Assembly (NCBI RefSeq): GCF_050436765.1
Contig: NZ_JBNQGD010000058.1
Span: 1 to 39,358 of the forward strand
Length of the DNA: 39,358 bases
Direction: 5' to 3'
Origin: Arachidicoccus sp050436765
GTDB taxonomy: Bacteria; Bacteroidota; Bacteroidia; Chitinophagales; Chitinophagaceae
The notes beneath the pieces are model-generated. The model ran no database searches. It saw only the letters and a list, made by a program, of their open reading frames with translations, and had not been told where the DNA came from. This document shows positions 26,551 to 35,707 of the stretch, one piece after another. The translations under genes and the position numbers were made by a program. Numbering within the stretch: position 1 is the first letter of the stretch; every line of letters begins with the position of its first letter.

Positions 26551-26866
26551 AAATTTATTACCAAGGATAGGTGTACTATTTTATAAAAGCCGCTATAAAG
26601 CAGGTTAAATTTATTGGCTTCGGAGCTGAAAACAGGCCTCTTTTAGGTGTCGGAGCCACCCCTGGCGCAACCAGTATAAAACTATCGGGCCGTAACGGGT
26701 TATGGCGAAAGTGACAAGGCTTGCGAGCTAGGAACAGGTCGAAAAAAGAATTTTGAGCCCTTCGACTATAAAGCTAGCGTAGCGAATTGCTCACCATAAA
26801 TAACTGCCACCCAGATTTTCCTTCCCCGCATATTCTTTCTAGCTAAGCAGACTAGCGACGGGGCAG
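26551..26866. other. Gene-free, GC-richer spacer with coding-like remnant
   Basis: This 316-base spacer is visibly richer in G and C than the other intergenic DNA in the window. The plus strand from about 26580 to 26711 is open and reads, in part, FIGFGAENRPLLGVGATPG then SIKLSGRNGLWRK before TGA, without an ATG. Short repeated words such as TCGGAGC occur twice (26620-26626 and 26650-26656). It matches no RNA family that I can recall (checked against RNase P, SRP, tmRNA and SAM riboswitch cores). A decayed gene or a dispersed intergenic repeat is possible. Confidence 0.35.
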
Positions 26867-27445
26867 CTATAATTCTCTTAAAACAAATGCCTTTAATTTG
26901 GGAAAAAAGTCATCGTAGCATTCTTTCAGCAAAGGAATATTTTCTTCAAATGCCGCAAATACAAGGTTTCCATCAATCGATAAATATTTTGCCCGCCGAA
27001 TAACATTATTGAAGCTATTTTTCATTTCCCAAGCAAAACGATAGTTATACAACCAATCATATTGCCGCATATGAGGAAATAATTGTGCAAATTTTGCCGG
27101 AAAATATGGCCGGTATTTTTCCAAAATACCATAAGTGTCTTGTGCAAAAATCTTCCATTCTTTTTCTGTTTTTTGCTCTTCATCATTCGCTATAAAATAA
27201 TCAAAAGCCACATCGACAAAAGCACCGGCATACAACCTCACTAAAGGTTTGAAAACTTTCTTCGCCTCCATCACCACCGGATGCATATCGGTAAAAGTAT
27301 CGATTTGCCTGTGCAACATTATGCCTTTTTTTATCCCTTCAGGATAATTGTCTTTCTGCTTCCCTTTCACAAAATCACTAATCATATTTCCGATTAAAAT
27401 ATCATCATGATTAAATGAAAGATAGGCGTGTGCGAGGAAATTCAT
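26867..27445 (-). CDS. acpH: Acyl carrier protein phosphodiesterase-like protein
   Basis: This 192-residue protein belongs to the AcpH/DUF479 family, related to HD-type phosphohydrolases. E. coli AcpH removes the 4'-phosphopantetheine arm from acyl carrier protein. The start MNFLAHAYLSFNHDD, followed by LIGNMISDFVKGKQ, GIMLHRQIDTFTDMHPVV and AFVDVAFDYFIAND, matches the family pattern closely, including the conserved His and Asp residues of the metal site. Length is normal. The gene lies 68 bases downstream of the COG2509 flavoprotein on the same strand and may be co-transcribed with it. Function in this phylum is inferred from homology. Confidence 0.85.
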   Translation of the reverse strand: MNFLAHAYLSFNHDDILIGNMISDFVKGKQKDNYPEGIKKGIMLHRQIDTFTDMHPVVMEAKKVFKPLVRLYAGAFVDVAFDYFIANDEEQKTEKEWKIFAQDTYGILEKYRPYFPAKFAQLFPHMRQYDWLYNYRFAWEMKNSFNNVIRRAKYLSIDGNLVFAAFEENIPLLKECYDDFFPKLKAFVLREL

Positions 27446-27513
27446 TAATGATTATTAGATGAAAAATTTGATGATCAAAAAGTCAAAGGTTTTTTCAAGT
27501 CGTGACCGCTTCC

Positions 27514-29097
27514 TCACCAATTAGCTGTTATTGCATCCACTACCCGCTCGCCATCCATGGCGGCGCTGATAATACCGCCGGCATAACCCGCACCTTCTCC
27601 ACAAGGGTATAGATTCGTCACCTGCGGATGTTGTAATGTTTGACTATCACGTGGAATGCGTACCGGAGAAGACGTTCGACTTTCAGTGGCTACCACAATG
27701 GCTTCATTGGAATAATAACCACGCATTCTTTTTCCGAAAGATTTTAACCCTTCCTGTAAAGTATCCGTGATAAAAGGAGGCAATACATTTGTTAATTCCG
27801 TCGAACGCAACCCGCGTATGTAGCTATTTTCAGGCAAATCAGCAGATTTCCTGTTCATACAAAAATCAATCAAACGTTGTGCCGGTGCGACAAAGTTTCC
27901 GCCACCTGCTTGAAAACATTTTTGTTCTATTCGTTGTTGAAATTTCATTAGCAATAACGGGTCATCAGCATGCGGATTTTCATCCTTAAAATATTGTAGA
28001 GCATCCGGGACGTCCACTTGCACGACCATTCCACTATTACCAAACGGGTTGTTACGCTTGCTGGGGCTCCAACCATTGACGACTAATTCTCCAGAAGAAG
28101 TACCTGCCGGAGCAATAATGCCCCCTGGGCACATGCAAAAACTAAACACCCCGCGTCCATTGACTTGTTCAACAAGACTATAGGAGGCCGGGGGTAAGCT
28201 GTTAGATTCAATTTCTGAGGAAGAGCAATGATATTGGATACTATTAATGAGCGCTTGTGGATGCTCGACACGAACGCCAAGTGCAAACGGTTTGGCTTCT
28301 ATTAAAATATCTTTTCTATGCAATAATTCAAAGATATCCCGCGCAGAATGACCGGTAGCTAGAATGATCGCATCGGCTGAAAACCTGTCACCATCAGCCG
28401 TCTGTACGAATCGGATTTTATTTTTGTCAATGACAAAATCTACTACTTTTTTCTCAAATAAAAATCGCCCTCCGCAATTTACAATGGCTTCGCGCATAGC
28501 CGTGATAATCTGTGGAAGTTTATTCGTGCCAATATGCGGATGAGCTTCAAACAAAATCTTTTCTTCGGCACCAAATTGCACAAAGATGTTTAAAGCCCGA
28601 TCAATACTTCCACGTTTGTTGCTGCGTGTATAAAGCTTACCATCGCTATAGGTACCTGCCCCACCTTCGCCAAAACAATAATTACTTTCCGGGTCGACAA
28701 TGCCCTTTTTATTTAGTTCCGCTAAATCTCTTCGGCGTGATTTTACATCCTTACCTCGTTCTAAGATGATGGGCTGTATGCCTTGCTCTATCAGTTTAAG
28801 CGCTGCAAATAATCCAGCAGGGCCAGCGCCGATCACCAGCACCTTTTTAGTGGTATTTGTTACGTCTTTTAAAATGACACCTTTTGCAACTCTTTGCTGA
28901 TAAGGTTCTTGAATAAAAGCATTTACAGTAAGGTTGACCCATACCTGTCGGCTACGGGCATCCAAAGATTTTTTGAGGATGATAAATCCCGAAATATTTC
29001 CCAATTGCTGATGAGTGCTTTCAGCAATTTTTTGAAGAATTATTTGTTCATCATTCGCCTCTAAAGGACGGAGACGAAGCTGTATTTTTTGTTGCAT
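27514..29097 (-). CDS. FAD-dependent dehydrogenase, COG2509 family
   Basis: This 527-residue flavoprotein is probably cytoplasmic, as no signal peptide is seen. The first 80 or so residues form a small N-terminal domain (IQLRLRPLEANDEQIILQKI). A Rossmann FAD-binding motif follows, KVLVIGAGPAGLFAALKL, with the acidic ribose contact in ILERG. Family features include YCFGEGGAGTYSDGKLYTR, ADAIILATGHSARDIF, CMCPGGIIAPA, and a C-terminal second FAD contact in YPCGEGAGYAGGIISAAMDG. This group is widespread in bacteria and annotated as an uncharacterised FAD-dependent dehydrogenase; substrate unknown. A short inverted repeat, TTAGG-7-CCTAA (29106-29122), lies in the leader. The family call is firm, the role is open. 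Confidence 0.87.
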   Translation of the reverse strand: MQQKIQLRLRPLEANDEQIILQKIAESTHQQLGNISGFIILKKSLDARSRQVWVNLTVNAFIQEPYQQRVAKGVILKDVTNTTKKVLVIGAGPAGLFAALKLIEQGIQPIILERGKDVKSRRRDLAELNKKGIVDPESNYCFGEGGAGTYSDGKLYTRSNKRGSIDRALNIFVQFGAEEKILFEAHPHIGTNKLPQIITAMREAIVNCGGRFLFEKKVVDFVIDKNKIRFVQTADGDRFSADAIILATGHSARDIFELLHRKDILIEAKPFALGVRVEHPQALINSIQYHCSSSEIESNSLPPASYSLVEQVNGRGVFSFCMCPGGIIAPAGTSSGELVVNGWSPSKRNNPFGNSGMVVQVDVPDALQYFKDENPHADDPLLLMKFQQRIEQKCFQAGGGNFVAPAQRLIDFCMNRKSADLPENSYIRGLRSTELTNVLPPFITDTLQEGLKSFGKRMRGYYSNEAIVVATESRTSSPVRIPRDSQTLQHPQVTNLYPCGEGAGYAGGIISAAMDGERVVDAITANW

Positions 29098-29439
29098 AAT
29101 AAAGGTTAGGTTTTTATCCTAAAAAATTATTTCTGTTACGTACACAGGTAGGTTATCGTTTTATGGGCCCCTTAAAGCCAATATGTTTAAGCGACCATCA
29201 TTTCACTACATTTACCATTTACTGCAGCAAAGATAATGAATGTAAAACTTCGAAATGGGAATCATAAAGCAAAGAAAAAGGGCATGCGCCCCAAAAGGCT
29301 TTAACAAATAACCCGTAAAGCAGCAACTGATTACCTGCAAAATCGGGGCGAGAACTTATAGGCCGTTTGCCAGACCCAAAGCAAAAAGTGGCTGGAGTTC
29401 TTTTCTCCAACCACTCGTCCTTTATTATTCACAAAAAAA
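29098..29439. other. Intergenic stretch between the flavoprotein and the beta-barrel gene
   Basis: This 342-base stretch holds the beta-barrel gene's terminator at its right end and the flavoprotein's promoter region at its left. A 63-codon minus-strand frame (29410-29219) starts inside the terminator hairpin and is not credible as a gene. I see nothing else. Confidence 0.5.
29383..29414 (-). terminator. Terminator of the outer-membrane beta-barrel gene
   Basis: On the minus strand GTGGTTGGAG (29414-29405), a 7-base loop and CTCCAGCCAC (29397-29388) form a 10-bp stem with one mismatch, followed directly by TTTTT (29387-29383). It begins 25 bases past the gene's stop: a clear intrinsic terminator. 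Confidence 0.88.
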
Positions 29440-30099
29440 TTAGAATCTTACACCTGCCGTAATAAAGAATCCATTATTGGTAACGGTAGTACCATTTGAG
29501 ACACCCCCATTATTTACATTCAAAAATCCTAATTGGAAACGGGCAGAGAACCCAAACTTGGGACCGGGCGTACCATCGTTAGGGAAATAATATTCCAGAC
29601 CTACAATTCCGGAAAGATCACTTCTTTTCCAATCCGAAGTGACATCGGCTTTTGCATAATCGCTTTTGAAAGAGCCTGTCGGGGCGATATTAGCATTGAG
29701 CAAATAGCCATATTGCGGGCCAAAAAACAGACCTAGGCCGGTAAAAGGTTCACTATATTTAAACAGTAAAGGAACGCTCAAATAGTTCAAATTCAGATTT
29801 TTATTGCCATCATAAATTTGACTATCGTAATAAGTAGTACCCATATTACTATAAGTCAATTCCGGTTGGAAATACCATCCATAACTAATAGGGGCAATGA
29901 CTGAAATACCTGCAATGCCGCCCGCCTTGGTCATATCAGAATAAGCATTCCCGTACGAGTCAGAGGTTGTTTGATTGGAGAGCGATAAACCACCAAATAA
30001 ACCAATTCTGGTTTTTTCTATAATGGTATTGCCTTTACGTATTTGTGCAAAAGATACTGTCGTAACGAAGCTTAGGGCGATAACTAGTACTTTTTTCAT
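29440..30099 (-). CDS. Outer-membrane beta-barrel protein, porin-like
   Basis: This 219-residue protein starts at ATG 30099, giving the signal peptide MKKVLVIALSFVTTVSFAQ; the frame runs on to 30132 but the extra residues would precede the signal. The mature part is made of alternating amphipathic strands rich in Gly, Tyr and Phe (RIGLFGGLSLSNQTTSDSYG, GWYFQPELTYSNMGTTYYD, LNYLSVPLLFKY, GLGLFFGPQYGYLLN, FGFSARFQLGFLNVN) and ends in an aromatic C-terminal strand, FFITAGVRF, typical of the 8-stranded outer-membrane barrel group (PF13568-like). It probably sits in the outer membrane; no ligand can be named. It is monocistronic, with its own terminator. Confidence 0.85.
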   Translation of the reverse strand: MKKVLVIALSFVTTVSFAQIRKGNTIIEKTRIGLFGGLSLSNQTTSDSYGNAYSDMTKAGGIAGISVIAPISYGWYFQPELTYSNMGTTYYDSQIYDGNKNLNLNYLSVPLLFKYSEPFTGLGLFFGPQYGYLLNANIAPTGSFKSDYAKADVTSDWKRSDLSGIVGLEYYFPNDGTPGPKFGFSARFQLGFLNVNNGGVSNGTTVTNNGFFITAGVRF

Positions 30100-30201
30100 T
30101 TTTTCTATTTTAATAGTGTAAATATAAAACAATCACTTACATAGTTTGAATAAATAAATCGATTTTAGTTTAAAAGAAAATTAAAAATTCATAAATAATA
30201 T

Positions 30202-31179
30202 TTAAACGACTAATAAACTACATCCACGAATGTCACTATTGTCCAATCTGCCCCAGACTTCAAAATAATCTTTTTCAATGATTCCGACATCTTCCGTGGC
30301 GATAAAGGAACAACTATAAATATTCGCCAGATCAACAATATTTAACAAGCCTTTGCCCCTGTCGCTTATCGATAGAGGGTCGGTTTCGTCACGCACCAAT
30401 ACTTTCATCCATGGGGGACATTTATATCTTCCATCACCTTTTGAATAGGCTTGGCTCAAAAGTTCAGTCATTCCATATTCGGAATGAATTTTTTCGACAC
30501 CAAAACTCCTTCCTAACATATGATGTGTTTCGGCTCTTGTTAATTCCTTTCTTCGGCCTTTCATTCCACCTGTATCCATCACGATGGTATTTTTTAATTG
30601 CAAAGGGTGCTGATCGGCAAAATCAAGTAGCGCAAAAGTCACACCCAATAAAAGTGTTTTCTGCTTTTTATGCTCTAAATCGGCCAACAGTTGCGCCAAC
30701 TCCTCAAAATTGTACAAATAAAATCCACTTTTTTCGTGCCCGGAAATAGTCATTAAATCATGGACCATTTTTATTAACGAAGAATTTTTTCTTTCAAGAT
30801 AGGCAGGTAACAAGCCTACAATACAGTACTCGTCTATATTTCCATAAAACTGTTCAAAAGCTTTTACAAAGCTCTGCTCATATATTTTTGCTTCTTTTAT
30901 GTAGTGTTTGCTGTTGATAGTTTGGGTAGTTCCGCTACTTTCAAAAATGAGTTCGGGTTCAAAATCACCACAAACAACTTTATTCGTTTTAAAAAAAGAA
31001 ATAGGTAAAAAAGGAATATCTGTCATCACTTTTACCGATTTTGGCTCAACACCCAAAGCGTCACACCAATCCCTATAGATTTTATTTTGCGCATATTGAA
31101 ATTGAAAAAGCGACAATACATTTTCCAAATTTATCGCATTCGCCGAAAAGATATCGATAGCCGGTTTCTGAACAATCAT
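30202..31179 (-). CDS. LuxE/PaaK-type acyl-protein synthetase
   Basis: This 325-residue protein is of the adenylate-forming LuxE family, which activates a carboxylic acid with ATP and passes the acyl group to a protein or thiol. Motifs: FESSGTTQTINSKHY (phosphate-binding loop, residues about 85-99), MDTGGMKGRRKELTRAE, SEYGMTELLSQAYS and the late IATEDVGIIEKD. In luminous bacteria LuxE works with the reductase LuxC, but no luxC-like gene is present here. The neighbours are a beta-barrel gene and, divergently, the tricorn-like protease. The -7 box at 31195-31188 predicts transcription beginning only a few bases before ATG 31179, so the mRNA may be nearly leaderless. Substrate is unknown. Confidence 0.82.
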   Translation of the reverse strand: MIVQKPAIDIFSANAINLENVLSLFQFQYAQNKIYRDWCDALGVEPKSVKVMTDIPFLPISFFKTNKVVCGDFEPELIFESSGTTQTINSKHYIKEAKIYEQSFVKAFEQFYGNIDEYCIVGLLPAYLERKNSSLIKMVHDLMTISGHEKSGFYLYNFEELAQLLADLEHKKQKTLLLGVTFALLDFADQHPLQLKNTIVMDTGGMKGRRKELTRAETHHMLGRSFGVEKIHSEYGMTELLSQAYSKGDGRYKCPPWMKVLVRDETDPLSISDRGKGLLNIVDLANIYSCSFIATEDVGIIEKDYFEVWGRLDNSDIRGCSLLVV

Positions 31180-31187
31180 ATTGCTGG

Positions 31188-31195
31188 CAAAATTA
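31188..31195 (-). promoter_or_regulatory. -7 box of the LuxE-type gene
   Basis: The minus strand reads TAATTTTG (31195-31188), an exact TAnnTTTG match, only 9 bases upstream of the ATG at 31179. TCCTTTAATT occurs both here and 26 bases further upstream, a direct repeat that could be an operator. Confidence 0.5.
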
Positions 31196-31379
31196 AAGGA
31201 TTTGTTCGTCCTGATATAATTAAAGGACCAAAAAATAGCAACACCATAGCCATGTTTTCAAACAAGAGCTACCACTTATCACTTTTTTCAATATCAATAA
31301 AAGAAATAATGTATTTTTATAGCAGTATTTTTATTATTGTAATAACTATTGCTTCGATTCGAAGACTAAACTAAAAAAA

Positions 31380-34300
31380 ATGAAAAAACAACTGCTGTTA
31401 TTGGTATTCCTATTTTCGGCTGTAATGGCTTTCTCGCAGATTACCCCCTTATGGATGCAAACGCCGTCTATTTCTCCCGACGGTAAAACAATCGCGTTTG
31501 AATACAAGGGGCATTTATATACGGTTAATGCTTCCGGCGGAGCAGCGCAACCACTCACTATTGAAGCATCACACGATATGATGCCGGTATGGAGCCATGA
31601 TGGAAAATATATTGCTTTTGCCAGCGACCGTTACGGAAATTTTGACATTTATATTATGCCGGCAAATGGTGGCACTGCCAGGCGTCTTACCTATTTTAGC
31701 GGCAACGATTATCCCTACGATTTTTCCCCGGATGACAAATCCGTTTTATTTGCATCAGCGCGCAATGCACCTGCCAAAAGTGTGCGATTCAGTATTGCAC
31801 TATTTAAAAATATTTATACCATCCCCGTAACCGGCGGGAGACCTTTATTGGTAAGTGCCGCGGGTATGGAGAACGCCCGCTATAATAGCACCGGAAGCGA
31901 AATCGTGTTTGAAGACATTAAAGGTTATGAAGATGCATTACGTAAGCACGCCACTTCTGCTGTAACCAGAGACATCTGGATAATGGATGTCGCCAATAAT
32001 ACCTATCGCAAAATAAGTGATTTTAATGGAGAAGACCGTAATCCTGTCTTCAGTAGTGACGATAAAACCGTCTATTATTTAAGCGAAAAGAGTGGTACAC
32101 TAAACATATATAGCACGGACGTCAATTCTAATGCCGCCGAAAAACAATTAACGAGCTTTAAAGAGAATCCGGTAAGATATCTCAGCAATTCCAATAACAA
32201 CATTTTATGCTTTACCTGGAATGGGGAAATATATACCATTAAAGGTGATGGTGCCCCACAAAAAGTAGCCATTCAAATCAATAATGACGGTGGCGGTGCT
32301 ATAGAAAAGAAATTACACGTTGGCGGAAACGTTAGCGAATTTACGGTAAGCCCCAACGGAAAAGAGGTGGCATTTGTCAATAGGGGTGAAATATTCGTTT
32401 CTGCTGTTGAAAATGGGGAGACTAAACGTATAACCAATACTCCCCAGCAGGAGAGAATGGTGCAGTGGAGTCCGGATGGCAGAAGTCTTATTTATGCGAC
32501 CGAGCGTGGAGATAGTTGGGACATTTACAAAACCTCTATCGTAAGAAAAGATGAGCCTTATTTTTATGTTTCTACGCTATTGAAAGAAGAGCCTATAATA
32601 GCTACGGACAAAGAGGAATATCAACCTAAATATTCGCCCAACGGTAAGGAGATAGCTTATATCGAAGAGCGCAATATTCTGAAAGTATATAATATCGCTA
32701 CTAAAAAAACGGTTACTCTTTTGCCGCCGGGACATAATTATTCTTATTCTGACGGGGATTGGGATTTCTCCTGGAGTCCGGACAGCAAATGGATTATTAC
32801 GGATGACGAAAATGGCTATTTCGCATCCAGCAATGCAGCCCTAATAAAAGCCGATGGTTCTCAAAAAATCATTTATCCGGTAAGCAGTGGTTTTGGCGAA
32901 GCAAATAATAAATGGGAAATGGGTGGCAAAATGCTGACGTGGCTGAGCGATAAACTGGGTCGTAAATCACTAGCGGATCAGGGTAGTCGCGAGGTAGATA
33001 TATATGGCGTATTCCTTGACAAAAAAGCATATGATGAATACATGCTTAGTAAAGAGGACTTTGCATTATTAAAAGATACAGAAAAGAACGGCGATACCAC
33101 AAAAACGAATACCGACGATACAAAAAAAGAAATTGCAGAAAGTAAATCAGGTAAGAAAGCCGATAACAAAGACTCTACAAAAGATTTGAAATTAGACCTT
33201 ACAGATCTGGAAAATCGCGAAGTGCGCTTGACGATCAACAGTTCATCCATCAGTGATTACGCTTTAAATGATGACGGTTCTAAAGTATATTACTTAGCTG
33301 CTTTTGAAAAGGGTTATGACCTTTGGGTTACAGAACCCCGCACACACGACACTAAAATTTTGGCCAAACTTAGTGGATCGCCCAGCAGCTTAGAAATAAG
33401 CAAAGACGGCAAAAGCCTTTTTCTAAGTTCAGGGGGTGGTCTGATGAAAGTAGACGCCGAAAGCGGAAAAGTAACTCCCATTAAAATTGATGGAAGCATG
33501 CTGCTGGACGCATCGGCAGAACGCGCTTATATTTTTGAACACGCCTGGCGGCAAATAAAGAAAAAATTATTTGACCCCAAATTAGGGAATGTTAATTGGG
33601 ACAATTATAAAACAGTTTATGCGCGCTTCTTACCCCATATCAATAATAATTACGACTTCCAAATACTACTGAGTGAAATGTTGGGAGAGCTAGATGTTTC
33701 ACACTCTGGCGGCCGTTATTATCCTAATGACCCAAATGGTGATAAAACAGCGGCATTGGGCTTATTATATGATGAAACCTATAAAGGAGATGGCTTAAAA
33801 ATAACCGAGGTAATCGCTGGTGGACCTATTGACATCGCCAAAAGCAAAATTAAATCCGGCGATATTCTGGAAGCCATTGATGGCGAACACATCACCAGTA
33901 ATACAAATTGGGAAAAACTATTAAATAACAAAGAGGGGAAAAACACCCTTCTCTCCTTTTCCGACAATGCGGGAAAATGGCAGGAAGTAATACGGCCCAT
34001 TTCTCTGCGTGAAGAGTCGGGCCTTATGTATAAACGCTGGACGAATATTATGGAAAAAATGGTAGACAAGTTAAGCGGCGGAAAGATTGGCTATGTGCAC
34101 GTTGAAGGCATGAACGACGGCAGTTTCCGTGAAACTTTTGATAAAGTGATGGGCAAAGACAGAGATAAAAAGGCACTCATCGTTGATACAAGATTCAATG
34201 GCGGCGGCTGGCTGCACGATGATCTAGCAACGTTCTTATCCGGCAAAAGCTATTTGAAATTTGCCCCTCAGGGTAATTTACTAAAAAGCGGAGAACCTAT

Positions 34301-34643
34301 AAACAAATGGCAGAAACCAAGCTGTGTGCTAATGAGTGAAAGCAATTATAGCGATGCTTATATTTTCCCGTATGTATATAAAGAGTTGGGCATAGGCAAA
34401 TTAATAGGGATGCCTGTAGCCGGTACGGGTACAGCGGTGTGGTGGGAAACGCAAATTGATCCTACCTTGATTTTCGGCATTCCAATGATTGCGACAATTG
34501 GAAAAGAAAATCGTCCAACAGAGGGCCTGCAACTAGAACCGGACATCCGTGTGCCTTTGCCTTATGAAGACTTTCTCAACGGCAAGGACGATCAATTGGA
34601 CGCGGCTGTTAAAGAAATGCTGAAAGAATCAGCACAGCAATAA
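31380..34643 (+). CDS. Tricorn-like S41 protease, exported
   Basis: This 1087-residue exported protease has a signal peptide (residues 1-20, ending AFSQ). Residues of about 25-560 are beta-propeller repeats of the TolB/tricorn type, with recurring WSPDG-like units (ISPDGKTIAFEY, WSHDGKYIAFASDR, WSPDGRSLIYATERG, YSPNGKEIAYIEERN). A charged Asp/Lys/Thr-rich linker follows (about 562-605). A second propeller part, a C1-like segment with catalytic-type His775 in DVSHSG, a PDZ domain (GDGLKITEVIAGGPIDIAKS), and the S41 core follow, with nucleophile Ser991 in ESNYSDAYIFP and the Glu-bearing RPTEGLQLEPDI. These match the Ser/His/Glu arrangement of Thermoplasma tricorn. It probably degrades peptides in the periplasm. 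A 13-base palindrome (31352-31364) sits in its leader. Confidence 0.92.
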   Translation: MKKQLLLLVFLFSAVMAFSQITPLWMQTPSISPDGKTIAFEYKGHLYTVNASGGAAQPLTIEASHDMMPVWSHDGKYIAFASDRYGNFDIYIMPANGGTARRLTYFSGNDYPYDFSPDDKSVLFASARNAPAKSVRFSIALFKNIYTIPVTGGRPLLVSAAGMENARYNSTGSEIVFEDIKGYEDALRKHATSAVTRDIWIMDVANNTYRKISDFNGEDRNPVFSSDDKTVYYLSEKSGTLNIYSTDVNSNAAEKQLTSFKENPVRYLSNSNNNILCFTWNGEIYTIKGDGAPQKVAIQINNDGGGAIEKKLHVGGNVSEFTVSPNGKEVAFVNRGEIFVSAVENGETKRITNTPQQERMVQWSPDGRSLIYATERGDSWDIYKTSIVRKDEPYFYVSTLLKEEPIIATDKEEYQPKYSPNGKEIAYIEERNILKVYNIATKKTVTLLPPGHNYSYSDGDWDFSWSPDSKWIITDDENGYFASSNAALIKADGSQKIIYPVSSGFGEANNKWEMGGKMLTWLSDKLGRKSLADQGSREVDIYGVFLDKKAYDEYMLSKEDFALLKDTEKNGDTTKTNTDDTKKEIAESKSGKKADNKDSTKDLKLDLTDLENREVRLTINSSSISDYALNDDGSKVYYLAAFEKGYDLWVTEPRTHDTKILAKLSGSPSSLEISKDGKSLFLSSGGGLMKVDAESGKVTPIKIDGSMLLDASAERAYIFEHAWRQIKKKLFDPKLGNVNWDNYKTVYARFLPHINNNYDFQILLSEMLGELDVSHSGGRYYPNDPNGDKTAALGLLYDETYKGDGLKITEVIAGGPIDIAKSKIKSGDILEAIDGEHITSNTNWEKLLNNKEGKNTLLSFSDNAGKWQEVIRPISLREESGLMYKRWTNIMEKMVDKLSGGKIGYVHVEGMNDGSFRETFDKVMGKDRDKKALIVDTRFNGGGWLHDDLATFLSGKSYLKFAPQGNLLKSGEPINKWQKPSCVLMSESNYSDAYIFPYVYKELGIGKLIGMPVAGTGTAVWWETQIDPTLIFGIPMIATIGKENRPTEGLQLEPDIRVPLPYEDFLNGKDDQLDAAVKEMLKESAQQ

Positions 34644-34673
34644 TATCAATAACTTTTCCAAAAAACTAAATTC

Positions 34674-34705
34674 AAAGCAGCTATCTCCACGGTGGCTGCT
34701 TTTTT
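34674..34705 (+). terminator. Terminator of the tricorn-like gene
   Basis: AAAGCAGC (34674-34681) and GCTGCTTT (34695-34702) form an 8-bp stem around a 13-base loop and run into six Ts (34700-34705), 31 bases past the stop. Confidence 0.8.
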
Positions 34706-34764
34706 GGCATTTAATTCGTCAAGAATTCAAAAATGAATTAAGTAAATAGCTACACTAATTGCTT

Positions 34765-34772
34765 TAATTTTG
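34765..34772 (+). promoter_or_regulatory. -7 box of the UbiA-like/methyltransferase pair
   Basis: TAATTTTG is an exact TAnnTTTG match, 23 bases upstream of the TTG start at 34796. No TTTG lies at the expected distance upstream. It supports transcription of the two following genes as one unit. Confidence 0.5.
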
Positions 34773-34795
34773 TTGGGTATTAAAAATTATCCCAG

Positions 34796-35707
34796 TTGAA
34801 AAATAAAATCTTTCAATCTATTTTCTTCGGCAACTACTTTGTTGGTCTTTTGGCGATTGCACTAAATATTGAATCTACTTTAGAATTGGGATTACCCTTT
34901 AATACATTTCTTTATTTTATACTAATATTTGCCGCACCGACGGTTTACTATACGTATGCTTACACCTACGCAGGGGTTTATAAATTACATACCAATCCGC
35001 GGTCACATTGGTATTTTGTAAATAAGAAATTTGTAAAATGGAGCCAAATAATTTTAGCGATTACAAGTCTAATTATCCTTATTTATCTTTCTATCCTATA
35101 TGTCGATAATTTAAAGGTTCTTCCTTTTAGTTATTGGCTTTCTGCTTTCGTTATTATTCTTGCCGGCATATTGTATTATGGCCTATTGCCAAAATTTATT
35201 TTCAAATATAATTTACGCAATACGGGATGGCTAAAAGCTTTTGTCATTGGATTTGTATGGGCTTGTACCGCGAATGTCTTACCGCTGCTTATGCTGAGAA
35301 TTGAATACAGGGGTCAATATCCTATTTCTAATTTATGGATTTGGTTGTTTATCAATAATTGGATGTTTTGCACTGTAAATGCTATTATGTTTGATATAAA
35401 GGATTATCCCACAGACGCGAACAAGCATTTAAGGACATTTATCGTAAGTTTCGGCTTACGCAAAACCATTTACTATATTCTTATACCTCTTTCTATTATT
35501 GGAATGTTGGCATTCTTTGCATTTGGTTTGATTAACCATTTTAGCTTTATGCAACTATTTTTTAAAACTTTACCATTTATACTCACCATTTATTTGGCTT
35601 ACCGATTGCATAAAAGACAATCCAACATTTTTTATCTGGTGGTCATTGATGGCCTCATATTGTTCAAGGCCATTTGCGGTATCATTGCCGTCCATTTTGC
35701 CTACTAA
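34796..35707 (+). CDS. UbiA-like integral membrane protein
   Basis: This 303-residue membrane protein has about eight or nine hydrophobic segments, spaced as in the UbiA prenyltransferase fold. After about the fifth segment, near residues 200-210, it has DIKDYPTD, which fits the second Asp-rich motif (DxxDxxxD) that binds prenyl diphosphate through Mg2+. The first Asp motif expected between helices 2 and 3 is not visible; that region reads YTYAYTYAGVYKLHTNPRSHW. It may therefore be a divergent prenyltransferase or a UbiA-fold relative with another activity. TTG 34796 is the only sensible start, 23 bases after a -7 box. The methyltransferase gene starts one base after its stop, which suggests translational coupling and a joint pathway. 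Confidence 0.6.
   Translation: MKNKIFQSIFFGNYFVGLLAIALNIESTLELGLPFNTFLYFILIFAAPTVYYTYAYTYAGVYKLHTNPRSHWYFVNKKFVKWSQIILAITSLIILIYLSILYVDNLKVLPFSYWLSAFVIILAGILYYGLLPKFIFKYNLRNTGWLKAFVIGFVWACTANVLPLLMLRIEYRGQYPISNLWIWLFINNWMFCTVNAIMFDIKDYPTDANKHLRTFIVSFGLRKTIYYILIPLSIIGMLAFFAFGLINHFSFMQLFFKTLPFILTIYLAYRLHKRQSNIFYLVVIDGLILFKAICGIIAVHFAY

Noticed and set aside
26514..26564. Longer N terminus of the metB-like enzyme
   Set aside because: An exact -7 box at 26550-26543 lies inside this extension, and the conserved family start follows ATG 26513.
26514..26866. SAM-type riboswitch upstream of the metB-like gene
   Set aside because: I could not find the conserved core of a SAM riboswitch, and the -7 box at 26550-26543 leaves a leader of only about 23 bases, too short for one.
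29219..29410. 63-codon minus-strand frame between the flavoprotein and the beta-barrel gene
   Set aside because: Its first codons lie inside the strong terminator hairpin of the beta-barrel gene, it has no promoter, and its composition does not look like a protein.
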